The translations under genes were made by a program, and so were the position numbers. From contig NC_057319.1 in the NCBI RefSeq assembly GCF_000687475.1, forward strand, positions 2,711,001 through 2,775,000: DNA of 64,000 bases, read 5' to 3'. Positions 1 through 11,642 of this stretch are shown one piece after another (the stretch's first letter is position 1; each line of letters starts with the position of its first letter). The stretch comes from Ustilaginoidea virens (Eukaryota; Ascomycota; Sordariomycetes; Hypocreales; Clavicipitaceae). Under the pieces are notes generated by a model, which was given only the letters and a program-made list of their open reading frames with translations, made no database searches and had not been told where the DNA came from.

Positions 1-118
1 ATGCTTATCCTTTGCCGTGTTTTTTTTTTTCCCTTCCTTTTTTCCCGGTTTTTTTTTTACTTTTTATTTTTTATTTTTTTTATTCTTATTTTTTTTTTAA
101 AAGGCTGAAGATTACCAG

Positions 119-562
119 AGAAAAGCCCCGTCTTCGGATGGAGCAAGGCGGAGAGGCAAGCAAAGACAAAGCGTCAATACCTTCCTGCGTTACGTCCTCG
201 GCGACACTGCGAAAAAGGGAGAAAAGGGTAATCATACCCCCGGCGTTGGTGAGACTACTGCTGCTAACAATGTTGCGCCGCCGGCTCCCGATGATGCCGC
301 TGCAGACGGACAACGCACCGTCAGGATCCCGAATCCGACCGGAAACCAGGGCTCTCTCCAGCTACCAAAAGAACGCCCGTTGACGCCAGACGGACTGCTT
401 GATAGACGTACGGACCCCGTTGCCAAGCTAGAAACCCGCCTCCCGTCGCCGGCGTGTCCCCGTCAAAAAGCGGCAGCAACGTTGCTTCTCTTGACGACTT
501 CAGCCCAGATTCTTTTCCGCGGCCGACAAGTGCAATGGCGGCATGGAGCTTTGCCGCGTTGA
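119..562 (+). CDS. possible 3' end of an unrecognised gene (doubtful)
   Basis: An open frame of 147 codons follows a T-rich stretch and a possible splice acceptor (ATTACCAG) and ends in TGA at 560-562. The predicted peptide is hydrophilic and basic at first (near RRRGKQRQS), then rich in Ala, Pro and Asp. I recognise no domain. A second frame from about 454 reads equally protein-like for about 60 codons, so a missed intron near 410-470 is possible. The upstream part would lie outside the window. It may also be a chance frame in untranslated sequence. Bases 1-118 are T-rich and hold nothing else I can name. Confidence 0.2.
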   Translation, partial: RKAPSSDGARRRGKQRQSVNTFLRYVLGDTAKKGEKGNHTPGVGETTAANNVAPPAPDDAAADGQRTVRIPNPTGNQGSLQLPKERPLTPDGLLDRRTDPVAKLETRLPSPACPRQKAAATLLLLTTSAQILFRGRQVQWRHGALPR

Positions 563-848
563 GCGCACCGGCCAACTGCCCACTGCCCCGTGCCGGGGAG
601 TCAAGGGGAAACAGTAGGCAGCATCACGTCTCATCTCACCCGCTGCCAAGTTGGCGCGGCGTGAAAACGGGGTATTATAGGTCTATTCATGTACGAGCAC
701 TACTCCGTGGCCGTGACCGCAAAGGCCACCATGGCAGCAATGCACTCCGAACCGATCCTACCCACCGTGCTTTCCCATCCACCATGCCCATCTGCAGAAA
801 TCCCAAAAGTAGAATACAAAAAGGGTACGGAGCAGGCAAGGGCCGTCG

Positions 849-2847
849 TCACACATGGCGGATTTCGTCAAATAGCCCGGCGCGGACTTGCATCAGGCCG
901 GCCAGCTCGAGCAGGAAGTACTGGAAGATGATGACGTTGGTGAGGATATGCGACACCGACACGCTGTGGCTGTGCTCCTTGGCCTCGGAACCGTCCTGCG
1001 ACGTGTCGTCATCGTCTCCATCAGCGCCCTTCCCGTCATCCACCTGCTCCGTCGTGCTTGCTCCTGCTTCCTCTCCAATGGCTATGCCTCCGATCCGCTT
1101 CGTGGGATGCGAGGGAACGGGCTTCGGCTTGTCCTTCTTGAGCCCCACCCGCCTGGACAGGATGCTTTGGTCGATAGCCGCAAAGGCAGCCGCCTGGCTT
1201 TGGGCTGCCATGTCCCGTTCTTGCGGGGGGGGCCCAAGGTCCGGTTCCGCGACGCTTGCCGCAGAAAAGGTCCTCGCGCTTGCGCTCTTGCCGGCATCGG
1301 TGTGGCTCGCGGCAAAGTCCCTGGGGGGCACGCGTATCGCCTTGGGAGTCAGCACTTCCAGACCGCCCGCCACCTGGGCCCCCGGGGTCGACGTCCCCGG
1401 CGGCGCGCGGGCTTGGTCTTTACGTCCCTTGGGGCTTGCAGACCTGCCAGGTGACCCTCGTTCGGAAAACAGCCGCTGCGCAAGGCCTTCAAGGGCTGAT
1501 GGCCGTGGAGGAGACCCCGTGTGGAGCTGCTCGTCCAGGCTGGGCCGCTCTGGCGTCCCTGGGCCAGCGGGGGAAGCCTTGCGGATCGGCGCGGGGGGTT
1601 TGTCGAGCATGGACTCGGCTGTTTGGAATGCCTCTCGCCGCTGTTCAAGCAGCTCGTCAAACCTCGGGATGCTTTGCTTGTACGTTGCGACCTGGTCGAC
1701 CAAGTGCTTCAGCACATGCAGCACCCGCGGCAGGCGTGATTCAACCCATTTTGGTCTGGTTCTACACCTCTCCATACTCTTCAAGCGTCCCGCTTCGTCA
1801 GGCGTCTCGCTCAGGGAGGAGCTGTCGGCAGTTTGCGGCGGTGGCGGCGGCGGCGGTGGTGGTGATAATGGTGGTGGCTGCTCCGCCGTCTCGCTGGCAG
1901 CCGAGGTTTCGCAGCCGTGCTCCGGATCCTCTTCCTCTCGCACATAGCTGTAGGTTGCGGGGTTACGAGCAAGCCATCCTTCGATCTTCATGTACCCGCA
2001 GATGGCCAGGTCGACGACCGTCTCAGTTACCGAGAGGTTCGTCTCCACGGGGTTGACGAAAAACGTCTCCAGCAAGTCCAGGATAACGTTGAGCAGAGGG
2101 TCATCCGGGCGCAGAGTATGTTCACGGACGTCTCGCGGTGCTCCGGGCGTCCCGTCGGCCGAGTCGGCAAGGTTCTGACCACCGGCGGATGATGCTCGCG
2201 GTGCCAGCAGCCGGAGCGAGCAATGGTGGTTTTCGACTCTTGCCATGGTGTCCTTGAGGATGTTTGCGTAAATTTCATCAAAGTTGGTTTTCCCGCCAAT
2301 GGACCCAGCCAGGGAGACGAGATGGTCAATCTCTTGCTCGTGAGCTCCGACTGTGCGGTGGTCCGCTTGACTCGGCAGCACGTCTGTCCTCAGCAGGGTG
2401 AAGACTGCGTAACGATGGTGTTTCTTTAAAATGGCCGACACGAGTTGAAGAGAGACATGGATGGTCTGCTGATTCTGTGACCGAAGGCATGAGAGAAGCA
2501 GGTCGACAAGGCTGAAGAGAAGAGGGGTCGCTGTTTCCTCGGCCTTTTCCGCCAGCATCTTTGTCAGGTCCATCGATTTTCTTCTGCGAGCATCGCTGAC
2601 CAGCGACCTTGAGGGTTTCATCTTAGGAGGAACAGGTTCGGGCAAAGCTAGGAGATAGTGAAGGATGAGGTTAATCATGTCAGGGTGATCGAGGGATTCC
2701 AGGATGCGGCGCAGATAGGTCAAAACAGCAACAGAAGAGCCTCCGTCAATGTCGGAAGATTCCAAGAGCGACGGGTATCTGGGCCGGGGGGAAAGGGGGG
2801 GAAAGATTCAGAATCCGCTAGTCAGCACACACACATACAGAGAGAGA

Positions 2848-2888
<41 letters not shown>

Positions 2889-3407
2889 AACGTGCTACAC
2901 GTACGACAGCCGTTTAGGTTACGTACAGTAGCTGCTGGAGGAAAATGACTTGAAAGTGCTCCAACAGGGTGGATTTGACCTCGACCGACCGGCAATGGTT
3001 CAAGACATCCTGCCAGAACAGTAGATGGGACAGAAACGTCTCGAGGTGGAGCTGGAACTCTGGCGAGCAGGAGCTTGTGATCTCGTAGCTGGACACAGGG
3101 TGTTGGTAGTCGGAAAGGGCCAGGATCGGCGGGAGGTCGTGAGGCAGGTGATCAATGACAAGCTTCCGGCTCAACTGGCTGTACAGGGCTCCGAGCCCGG
3201 TCGCCATGAGCGTCGACAGGTCACTCTCCACGATCCACTGCTCGAGCGCCGAGGAACTCGAGGCAGCTTCGATGATGTACAGCAGGCCGGTCCGCGCAAA
3301 GTCGCCCACTTTGCCCTCATGGTGGATGTAGTCGAGGAGGATGTAGAAGAGCGGGAAATCGACGCGCTGGGTCCGGCCCGCAAACCGGTCTCGATGGTCG
3401 CGGTCCC

Positions 3408-3444
<37 letters not shown>

Positions 3445-4317
3445 TGCGCCGGGTGAGGCAGCCTTGAACCAGGCCGGCAGGATGGCCGGATCGAGGCGAA
3501 TCTTGGTGGTGATGTTGAAGGCGAGCTCGACCACCCGCGACTCGGTGTCCAGGCCGAGCCGGACGCTGTTGACACTAGTAATGCGGACAAGCAGGTTCGT
3601 CAGGCTGGCCGAAAAGGTCGGGTTTTCGACAAAGGCCTCCTCCTCGCTCTCGATGAGGGTGGCGAAGAACAGGACGGCTTCCTTGATGATCCACTCGTTG
3701 TACGAGGTGGTGGCGATCTTGCCGACGGGGACGTAGATCTGCTTGATGGAGGCGTACTGGATGCAGGGGTGAGGCAGCGGGCGGCGGCTCTCGTCGCTAA
3801 GGATGTTGGTGAGCTCCTGGAGGCGGATCTCGAGCGTCTCGGCGGCTTCGCTGTCGCGGCAGAGGTTGGACGAGGTACGCCATTTGGACTGTTGAGCAGA
3901 GCAGAGCAGAGCAGAGCAGAGCAGAGCAGAGCAGAGCAGAGCACGAGGCGGAGAGGGCTCGACTTAGCATCGAGGGTGTCGCCAGCAGACAAGCGTCGGG
4001 GCTCGTGCCCAACGGGGGCATCGTTGGGGTGGGCAAGGGGGGGAGGCGTGTGAGGATCTCACCAGCAGGTTCGCGTATTCCTTCTCGAATCGGTGCAGCC
4101 GCTTCGCCGGATCCTTTGCTTGATCCTTCCGAGGGTTGCCCGACGCCAGGGGGCTCAACAATCGCGACCACTGCGTCGGCATCCCGAAGCTCGGGTCAGC
4201 TTTGCTCGGGGACGGGGGCAAACTGGCAGCACGCACGGCAGCACGCATGGCAGCACGAAACGGCAGCACGAAACGGCAGAGGGCTGGGCGGGATCAGGAT
4301 CTGCTTACAAAATCCAT
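849..4317 (-). CDS. fhipA: FHIP-family protein (FTS-Hook-FHIP complex subunit, RAI16-like)
   Basis: Predicted adaptor of the FTS/Hook/FHIP complex, which in Aspergillus links early endosomes to dynein. Four exons on the minus strand: 4317-4309, 4170-4063, 3888-2927 and 2778-849, joining in frame to 1002 residues. The first coding exon holds only Met-Asp-Phe; joining gives MDFWSRLLSPLASGNP, then the family-typical RLHRFEKEYANLL. The RAI16-like helical region covers about residues 1-500 (for example FPLFYILLDYIHHEGKVGDF and the joined QQLLYPSLLESSDIDGGSS). The C-terminal half is low-complexity, rich in Pro, Ser and Gly, with a proline run, and ends with a short conserved-looking segment. A glycine run from a GCC repeat (3414-3443) sits inside the conserved half. 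Intron 2 carries a GAGCA pentamer repeat and intron 3 an AC repeat. The family assignment is firm; the endosome role is carried over from Aspergillus. Confidence 0.85.
2851..2886. repeat. (AC)18 dinucleotide repeat in FHIP intron 3
   Basis: Uninterrupted AC dinucleotides within the intron 2926-2779 of the FHIP gene. On the coding strand it reads (GT)n, between the donor GTACGT and the acceptor. Confidence 0.95.
3894..3942. repeat. GAGCA pentanucleotide tandem repeat in FHIP intron 2
   Basis: About ten copies of GAGCA stand just inside the 3' end of the intron 4062-3889. On the coding strand it is a CTCTG-type repeat directly before the acceptor, so it may take the place of the pyrimidine tract. 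Confidence 0.9.
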
Positions 4318-5019
4318 GGCGATGCCGGCATGGTTCCCGGGAGAAGCGGGTAGCTGGAGCACGGCCGAGAACTGGAGGAGAAGACGGGAAGAAACATTGG
4401 TGACATGGAGAATGGAGAATGGGGAATGGGAAACAATGAGGCCTGCTGCGCCTTGCTACATGTCAACTAGCCTCCGGGTCAGCCCAGCCCTCTGCAAGAC
4501 GCGTCGTTACTGTACCGTAGCGAGACGCGCAGCTCGGCACGGGACTGGAAGCAGGCTGGGGAGGACGCACGCCGAGCCCCAGCGCGGCCCAGCGGTGCGG
4601 TCCAGCGGTGCGGTCCACTGGTGCGGTCCACTGTCCTACATACCAGACGCTAGGCCACATGCATCAGTGTATTGAGGCTGCTGCCAGAGCCTGGACTTTT
4701 ACCTCTGCAGGACCCCAGCTTTCCCCCAGCCAGTAAAGTAGCAAGTATTGACATAACATAGCATTGACTTGACCAGTCGCTTACAAGTTGCGAGCTGAGG
4801 CTTACACGAAACGGAGCCCGGCGTCTGGCATATCTGTCACGGGAAAACAGTCACAATGCCTAGAGTTTCACGAGGGCAATGGCACTGCGCAAATATAAAG
4901 CACATCTAGTCTTTCCGCTCTGCCTCCTCCTTCCTGGCGACTAAACAACAACACGTAGCCCACACTCCACAACACATTGAAGACATCGCTGCGCGTCGCA
5001 GGACGACGGCAAAGAGCCT
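4318..5019. other. gap between FHIP start and acrB stop
   Basis: About 700 bp holding the upstream region of the FHIP gene and the 3' region of acrB, both on the minus strand. It contains short repeats (GCGGTCCA near 4600-4630) but no frame I trust. Confidence 0.6.
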
Positions 5020-6367
5020 TCAGCTCGGGCTCGCTGGCTCACCGACGCTGCCGCTCCTGGTGCTGCCGCTGCTACCACCGCTCGTGCCGTTGCCCGCCGA
5101 GCACCCGGTAGCAGGCCGCTGAGGGGCAGGCATCGGGGACTTGAACGATCCTACGTCGCTTGGCTCCGTGAAGCCGCTGACGTCGCTAAGCATGCTGGAG
5201 CTGCGGCCCCTGGACTTGACTCCGCGAGGCTCAAACGGGGCAGCTGTCGGAGGCGGGAGCCAGGTCAACCCAGCCTGAGTCGTCGGCGCCGCGACTGGCG
5301 GCATGGCATCGCCCGAAGAGCCAGCCCACAGGGGCGCGGGATAGCGAGAGAGAACGGCGGGGTTCGAGGAAGGATTCCAGGCCGACGGCTGTTGCCGGTA
5401 GGCCGGGGGCTGCGGCTGCGGCTGCGGCTGCGGCTGCGGCGGCGGCAGCAGCCCCGCGTCTCCGGCCGCAGCGTCCAGCGACATGCCGTTGGTCGGATTC
5501 GCAAAGGGGCTCAAGGCTTGCAGCTGGGCGTGCATGTTTTGTATATGCTCGGTCCGGGTTGCGTTGGCACGGGAAGCCAGGGAAATGCGATCGTTGTAGT
5601 TGCTCTCTATCGCGCCATTGTTTTCCAGCCAGGCTGCTCGTTCCTGTCGACGTCGCTCGGCCTCGTCCAGGCCCCGCGTGTTGGCGTCTGCAATGTTGCG
5701 CAGCTCCTTCTCAACCTTGTCGATTCTGGAGCCGATCTTGTTCCGCCGCGAGTTCAGGTTGAACTTGTCCAATTCCTTGGCGTTGACCTCGGTGTCGAGC
5801 TGGCACTTGTAATCCTCAAACTGCTTCTCGGCGGCTTCAAACACCTTTTTTTCGGCAGCGTACATCTTCTCCAGCTTCCGTTTGCGCTCGCTGAGCTCCG
5901 GCGCGTTGTCGCATTTGCCGAGCTGCTGTCCCAAAAGCTCGGTGTCGCGTTCAGCCTGGACCTTTTGAGTTTCGTGCTGACGGATCCTTTGCTTGTGCTT
6001 TTCGTCGCTGTTGCCTGCAGAGGAGAGCTGGTTGTCGACAAGCTCATTCTCCTTCTTGATGGCGTTGATCTTGGTTTTGGATTCCTTGCGCCAAGTCTTG
6101 AGACGCAACCTCTCGTCTGCGAGTCTCGCCTCCTCTGCCGCGATCGAGTTTCGCAGAATCGTTGCCGGCGAATCCGGCCGGAGAGGAGGGTGGTCCGGTG
6201 GGAAACTCGGAGACAGCGCATCGCTCTCGCGCAGCGTCTCCTTGGCGGTTCGTATGGTCGTGGACAATATGACTTCTCCGGTCCGAGTGTCGACAAATTC
6301 ACAAACGTATGTGGAGGCAGGTCGAAGTCCATATATATCCCCCGTCCACCGAGTCACTTCGTCATCG

Positions 6368-6420
<53 letters not shown>

Positions 6421-8064
6421 TTCGGCCGTACCGTGCACTGCAAAAATCCGGGTCGGTTGCCAGAAGGCGTTGTTTATTCTTACGTAGAAAGGCTTCGACG
6501 TGTCGACTCCCGGCCGCCGCAAAGCGTCTGCGTGTCCGTTTAGGTTCGTCGATGCCCGTACCGGCTCGGTTGCCACAAAGTCGGGGAAATAACTGGTGTT
6601 GAAGCATACTTCGTCGCTACCAACGTACGATATCCATATTTGTCTGGGCTGGTGATGGAACGGAGCGCTTCCCAGGTTGTGTATGTCGGGCGCGTTGGAT
6701 CCGCGCGAATCCGGAGCCCATTTGGATAATTCATACTCTTTCACAGCTACGATCTTGCTGCTCGCAAGCGCGGCCCACAACGGTTGTTGAAGTCGCACCT
6801 GCGCGCTCTGCTTCCGCCGCTTCTTGTTCGTGCTTGCCGTTGTCGTGGCCTGTGAGGGATGGCATGTTCCGGCGTCCGTTTCTGCCGCATTCGAGCCGGC
6901 GTCGTGACCCGAGCTGACCAGGTGAGATGTACTCACTCCACCATTCTGTCCAAAGGAGCCGCCGTGAGAAGTGGGCTTCCCCGCTTCAGGATCACCCACG
7001 CCAGAAGCGGAGATGAACTTTTCGCGTTTGAGATACCACTCGCGCACGAATCGTACGATGCCTTGCGTCAGTATGTGCATCGCGAGCGTGCTCTGGATCC
7101 ATCCATGGGTGCTTCTCCTCTCGTATGATGTGGCTCTGGCTGCCAGAGATTCGCTGAGCAGGGCAGGCACCGGCCAATGGCCTGGGATATGCCTGGTAAG
7201 CTTGGCCCAGTATGACCTGGTGGCGCGAATGGCTTGATGAAGCAGGATCCAGGTAAAGCAAGTTGTGACTCCCCGCGACGTGCCGTCCCGGGCATTTGTG
7301 CCGCCTCCCAGCGTGATGGCGATGACGGGTTTTGCAAACTCAAGTATCCCGTCCTGTATGGGTTGCCACAGGAAGACCCACACGAGGAAGAAGAAAAAGT
7401 CCATGCAAAGAATGGTGACGAGAGAGGGCGTGTGAGCATTGCCGTCGAGTATCTCAGCCAGGTTGATATTCATGCCCGTTTTGGTGGTGACGGGGGGGAC
7501 AAAGGTGATCAAGGCGAAACTAGCGTAGATCAGGGAGAGAGTCATGTACGGAACGTGCATCAAGATGATGAGGATGGCGAGCGTATCCTGCATGGGCAAA
7601 GACTTGACGACGGTGGCGGCGAATTCGAGAGGGCCGGAATCCCGGTGAACGTCGACATTCTTCATGGCGTTGACGTCGATCTGGCGATGACCGGCATCAA
7701 CGACGGCTCCGTTGACGCCGAGCTGGGAGTGTCCGGAATCAGACGAGGTCTCCGAATAGTTGCCGAGAGATGCTCTCCTAAGAGCCCCATTACAGCGGAC
7801 TTCGATGGCTGCGTCGGGACCGTCCTTGCAGAGGGCCGCCGCATTGGTGGATTGGCAATGCGGCGGGACGAGAGAAGGAGAAGGCGACGGCCCTGCGTGG
7901 CCGGCAAGATGGTCGGCGGACCTCGCAGAGCCGTCGAGCTGGCCATTACTTTTCCTGCCTAGTGTTCGCTTCGCAGGACTCACGAGTCCATGGTCGTGCC
8001 TGGAGTCGCGATGGGAAGAGTTGGCGCCTTGTTGTCGCTTGCCCGAGCCGGACGCACGAGGCAT
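5020..8064 (-). CDS. acrB: AcrB-type ubiquitination-network membrane protein
   Basis: Resembles Aspergillus nidulans AcrB, a membrane coiled-coil protein linked genetically to acriflavine resistance and the HulA/CreD ubiquitination network. The single exon gives 1014 residues, matching the roughly 1015 I recall for AcrB. The frame is open further upstream, but the first sensible ATG is at 8064 (MPRASGSGKRQQGAN); the upstream part is Pro/Cys-rich and unlike protein. Two or three hydrophobic segments lie at about residues 155-190 (DTLAILIILMHVPYMTLSLI), 208-231 (DFFFFLVWVFLW) and perhaps 260-275. A run of 18 Asp follows at about 548-565, then a long charged coiled coil at about 640-820, a Pro-Gln repeat at about 875-888 and a Ser/Gly-rich tail. 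No catalytic motif is visible. Its biochemical role is not established; the ubiquitin link comes from the Aspergillus gene. Confidence 0.8.
6370..6421. repeat. CGT/ACG trinucleotide repeat encoding poly-Asp in acrB
   Basis: About 17 copies of a trinucleotide read as GAC codons on the minus strand, giving 18 consecutive Asp residues. Pure codon use suggests recent slippage growth rather than selection for a fixed length. Confidence 0.9.
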
Positions 8065-8835
8065 GCGAAAGCTTGCTGAGGGGGGCGGCAAGGCAGGCGG
8101 TCTGAAAACAAATCGAGGCTCAAGACGGCGTACGTAGCAACAAGGGGAAAAGGCACCAGGGTCGAATGAGCGCTGTCGACGTGGTTTTGGATACCGATAC
8201 GGAGGTTTGCCGGGGGTGGTCAGATGTCCGAGGCACAGACTGGCTCGACTGCGACGAATGCGGGAGCAACCAAGAAAAGGAACCGCCCGCGAGGGGTGTA
8301 AAGTATGTCGAGAGCGGGAGCGGGAGCAGGCGCTCGTTTTACGGTGGTTTAAGGTTTTGGAGAAAGGAGCATTGAAAGGCTCTCGACAAGACGCCGCGCG
8401 GCAGAGCTGAGGACGGCTGTCTTGGTCGGAGAGAGTTTGTGGTTGGTGAAAGGGAGCAAGAATGACGGCCCGGCAGTGTGGGTGTGAAGAAACAGGCACG
8501 CACTGGGAACAGCATGTGGGGCCCGGGGCTGGGCAGCTGGCAGTGGGCGGTGGGCAGTTGGCAGTGGGTGGTGGTGGGCACTGGAACTCGCCATCGCCCG
8601 GTTGCCGGCACTGGGGCTGGGCACTGGGTAGCTGGCATGCGGACGGGCGGATTGACGGACCACAGCGCCAAGAGGTCAATTGGATTGATTCGATTGATTT
8701 TTGTCGGCGCTTTTCTGGCCTCCCGAGCCTATGGCTGAAAGAAAACCAGACGCCGTCGCCGTCGTATCGGCTGGGTATTACTACCGTCGAACTTTCTTGG
8801 CAAAGAGACGGAACCCACTGACTTTCCTCCTGACA

Positions 8836-8907
8836 CTGTGCTGGGACTGTGCTGGGCCTGTTCTGGGCCTGTGCTGGGCCTGTGCTTGTTGGGCCTGTGC
8901 TGGGCCC
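8836..8907. repeat. minisatellite, unit about 10 bp (CTGGGCCTGT)
   Basis: Six to seven imperfect copies of CTGGGCCTGT or CTGGGACTGT in direct orientation, upstream of acrB. No spacer pattern like CRISPR is present. Confidence 0.85.
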
Positions 8908-9234
8908 AAGAGTCCAAGCGGAAGACCGGCGCGGCAGACTTCGTTGCTCCGCTGCCCAGCATCAAGAGCAGGCAGCGCGACTGCAAAACCCAATCAACCA
9001 ATATGGGCACGCCCTCGATGATGCACCTGGGGCCCAAATCACACCTGGCACCTGTGATCAGATCTGGGGAGCTCCGAGCTTAGGCAAAGCATTGAACAAG
9101 CGTTGCAGGAGACGGGGGCAACGACTCGCAAAGGCGGATTCGCCAAGTGAATCCCAGCAATCTGATTCGTCGCTGCCAACCGCGATGCACGCCGCATCAC
9201 CAATCAGCTTTCTCCACAACGCACCATGCCTTTT

Positions 9235-9257
9235 GCCTGCCTGCCTGCCTGCCTGCC
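9235..9257. repeat. CTGC tetranucleotide repeat
   Basis: About six copies of CTGC followed by T-rich sequence, lying between genes. Confidence 0.85.
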
Positions 9258-10786
9258 TTCAGACAGGGTTTTTTTTGAATTTTTTTTTTCCTTCTCTTTT
9301 GCACCCGCATTAGGATAAAACCGACAAAACCGACAAAACCCAAACCCCACCAGACCTCCCTCGAGCCAATTGAGCGCCCACCTGCCACCACCGGCACATT
9401 TGCGGGACACGAGGAGATCGGCTATACGACAAAAAAAAAAAAAAAAAACCAAATCTCATGAATCCCTGTGCCCGACGGGTTTTGCGTTGGTCGACTCGTG
9501 GTCTGCCTGGAACCCACCCCCCGATGTCGCTGTACCTCCTGGGACCGGCTTTGGCGGCTGCGCATCCGAATGACACCTGACGGCGACGAGGGGCGGAAAG
9601 GCATCACACCCAGACTTGGGTAGGAAATCAGCTCTGCAGGCCCTGGAAGATCCAGGCTGGAAGGTCCTTGCCTTGGGGCCGCACACAGACCACGCAGAGT
9701 CCCAGGCCAACTGCAAGACCCGGCGGTGTCGGCGTGTTGCAAACAAGTCGCCAGCCGGAAGCAGCCTGGGTTACTACATGTAGCCGACGGAACTATACCA
9801 GACGGATGTGACTAGGCTGAGAAGCGTTGGGCGGTGTGGGGGATGGTGTCAGTCAGCTCCAAGTCGGCACGGCACAGCACAGCAAGAGCTTCATTCTTTC
9901 TTTCCAGTGCCCCCACCTTGCACTGCTGCCTATAGGCTATATAGATGGACGACGGAATGAAGCAGCGTTGGGAGTCATACGGACCGAGCAACGAGGAACC
10001 CCTGCCCTTGCCATGCACGCTCGCGCAAACCGTTTTTACGACGCGATTGCCGATAGTCAGAAGAAGGGCGGGGAGGAGGGCAAAGTGATAAGTTGGACTG
10101 AAGGAGGGGGTTTAAAAAAAAAAAAAAAAATGAGAATGCCATGGGCCGGAACGACGTGAGCAACGCCATTGGTGCGCAGCCGCCGGTTGCCGATGACGCC
10201 AGGACCCCCCCCCCCAACCCAAGTCCCTCCAACCGCCGGCCTGGCAGACGTGGACAGGCGTGGACAGGCGTGGACCAGCCAGGCAGGGCAGGCCGGCAAG
10301 TTGCGGCGCAACTTCCTGGCCATGCAACGCCCCTCGCCTCGCCTCGCCTCGCCTCCCTATCGCCCTCCGGCCATGCCAAATCGAATCGGCCCGTCAAACC
10401 CCCTCTCCAGGCTCCCAGCCATCTCCAGACTCCTGGCCTCTCTCGCATAAACAAAGCATGCCGTCAAACAAGGTTCTGCGCAACATCACGCTCACCGCGT
10501 CAACAACCCCATCCGGGGGGCCCGCCCTGGGCGCCAATCGGCTCCTGCTTATGGAACCCGTGGGGGCCAATCAGCCCAGCAGCTGCCCTCGACTTGCCCC
10601 TCAGCCTTGCAGCTGCCAACCCCGCCCGCATGCGACGCGCGAGACGACAAAAAGTCCGGTCTGAACGGCGTCGTCCCCCTCGTCCCCCTCCCCCCCCCCC
10701 CCCCCCCCCGTTCCTCCGTACATCATCATCATCATCATCATCATCAGCTTACCCCGTGCATCCAGCATGCGCCGCCCCAGCACGAC

Positions 10787-11479
10787 ATGGCGACACCCAA
10801 CCCTGAGCTGAGGAGGCAAGTCATTGCCATCTACAAAGGTAGCCGTGGCCTGCCCTTTCTTCCGGCTCACCCCGCGTCCCGCTTCCTCGTCCGAACCTCT
10901 TTCCCCCCCCCTTTCCCCCCCGCCCACGACGCTGCTCTTGGCCCGTCTTCCGTCTTCTGACTCGCAGGTCCATCTATTCGTCAGAACTGCTGCACCTGGG
11001 CCGAGAGTACCCCTTGGGCTACCGCTATTTCCACGCCAGGCTTCACCATGCCTTCATGTCGCGTGCCGACGAGCGGGACGAGGACAAAATAGTAGCAGCC
11101 ATCGCGCGCGCTGAATACGTCAAAAAAGGTAAGCTCTGGATGCGTTTTTTGTGGCACCCCATCAGCTACTAAACTAATCAAAAACCCTCCTCCCACAGAA
11201 GTTGAGACACTGTATGTCGGCTGATCCAGTCAACCCGTTTCTGTGACGCCCCGCCTTCTTCTTCTTCTTCTTCTTCTTCTTCTTCTCTCTCTTTCTCTTT
11301 CTCTTGGTGCCTCGAAATAAGTCATCTAGCCAAGTTCTAAATGCAAACAACGAACCCGAGCTCTTTCCACGCACCGTCTTCGCTGCAGCTTCCTGGATGC
11401 TTGGCTAACCATGTATGGATACAGATATTATCTCAAACGTTACCGCACCCTGAGGAAGCGCTATGATCCCGAGGCGTAG
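10787..11479 (+). CDS. LYR-motif protein of the ETFRF1 (LYRM5) type
   Basis: Small mitochondrial LYR-family protein that, by family, binds and regulates the electron transfer flavoprotein. Four exons join in frame: 10787-10838, 10985-11128, 11199-11211 and 11425-11479, giving 87 residues. It starts [20 protein letters not shown]; the LYR position reads Ile-Tyr-Lys. Then come [16 protein letters not shown] and the ending [16 protein letters not shown], which matches the LYRM5 pattern of GRDYPKG, a basic helix pair, and a LRKYR-like C-terminus. The third exon is only 13 nt and supplies the Glu-Val-Glu-Thr codons. Without it the frame breaks, and with it the family pattern is restored, which supports the model. 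The start is the ATG directly before the conserved helix. No cleavable presequence is evident, as is common in this family. Confidence 0.8.
11254..11287. repeat. CTT repeat in last intron of the LYR gene
   Basis: About eleven CTT copies followed by a CT-rich tail, inside the intron 11212-11424. Confidence 0.9.
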
Positions 11480-11512
11480 TAATTGGTACATAGATGCCTC
11501 AATGCGAACCTC

Positions 11513-11571
<59 letters not shown>

Positions 11572-11611
11572 AATGTACACGCAATGCATCCGTCGGCGCT
11601 ATAAACCCACC

Positions 11612-11642
<31 letters not shown>

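Larger units (their letters stand above)
8065..10786. other. 2.7-kb repeat-rich gap between divergent acrB and ETFRF1-like genes
   Basis: Upstream regions of two divergent genes. It holds a minisatellite at 8836-8907, a CTGC repeat at 9235-9257, A tracts near 9430 and 10113, a C run near 10687 and a CAT repeat near 10722-10746. Frames inside are short and low-complexity, and I support no gene here. Confidence 0.6.

Noticed and set aside
454..1947. Long plus-strand frame of 497 codons
   Set aside because: It lies mostly opposite the conserved FHIP frame; its peptide is Ser/Arg/Pro-rich without a domain. It is a shadow of GC-rich coding sequence.
5392..6543. Plus-strand frame with poly-Val
   Set aside because: Complement of acrB; the poly-Val comes from the poly-Asp codon repeat.
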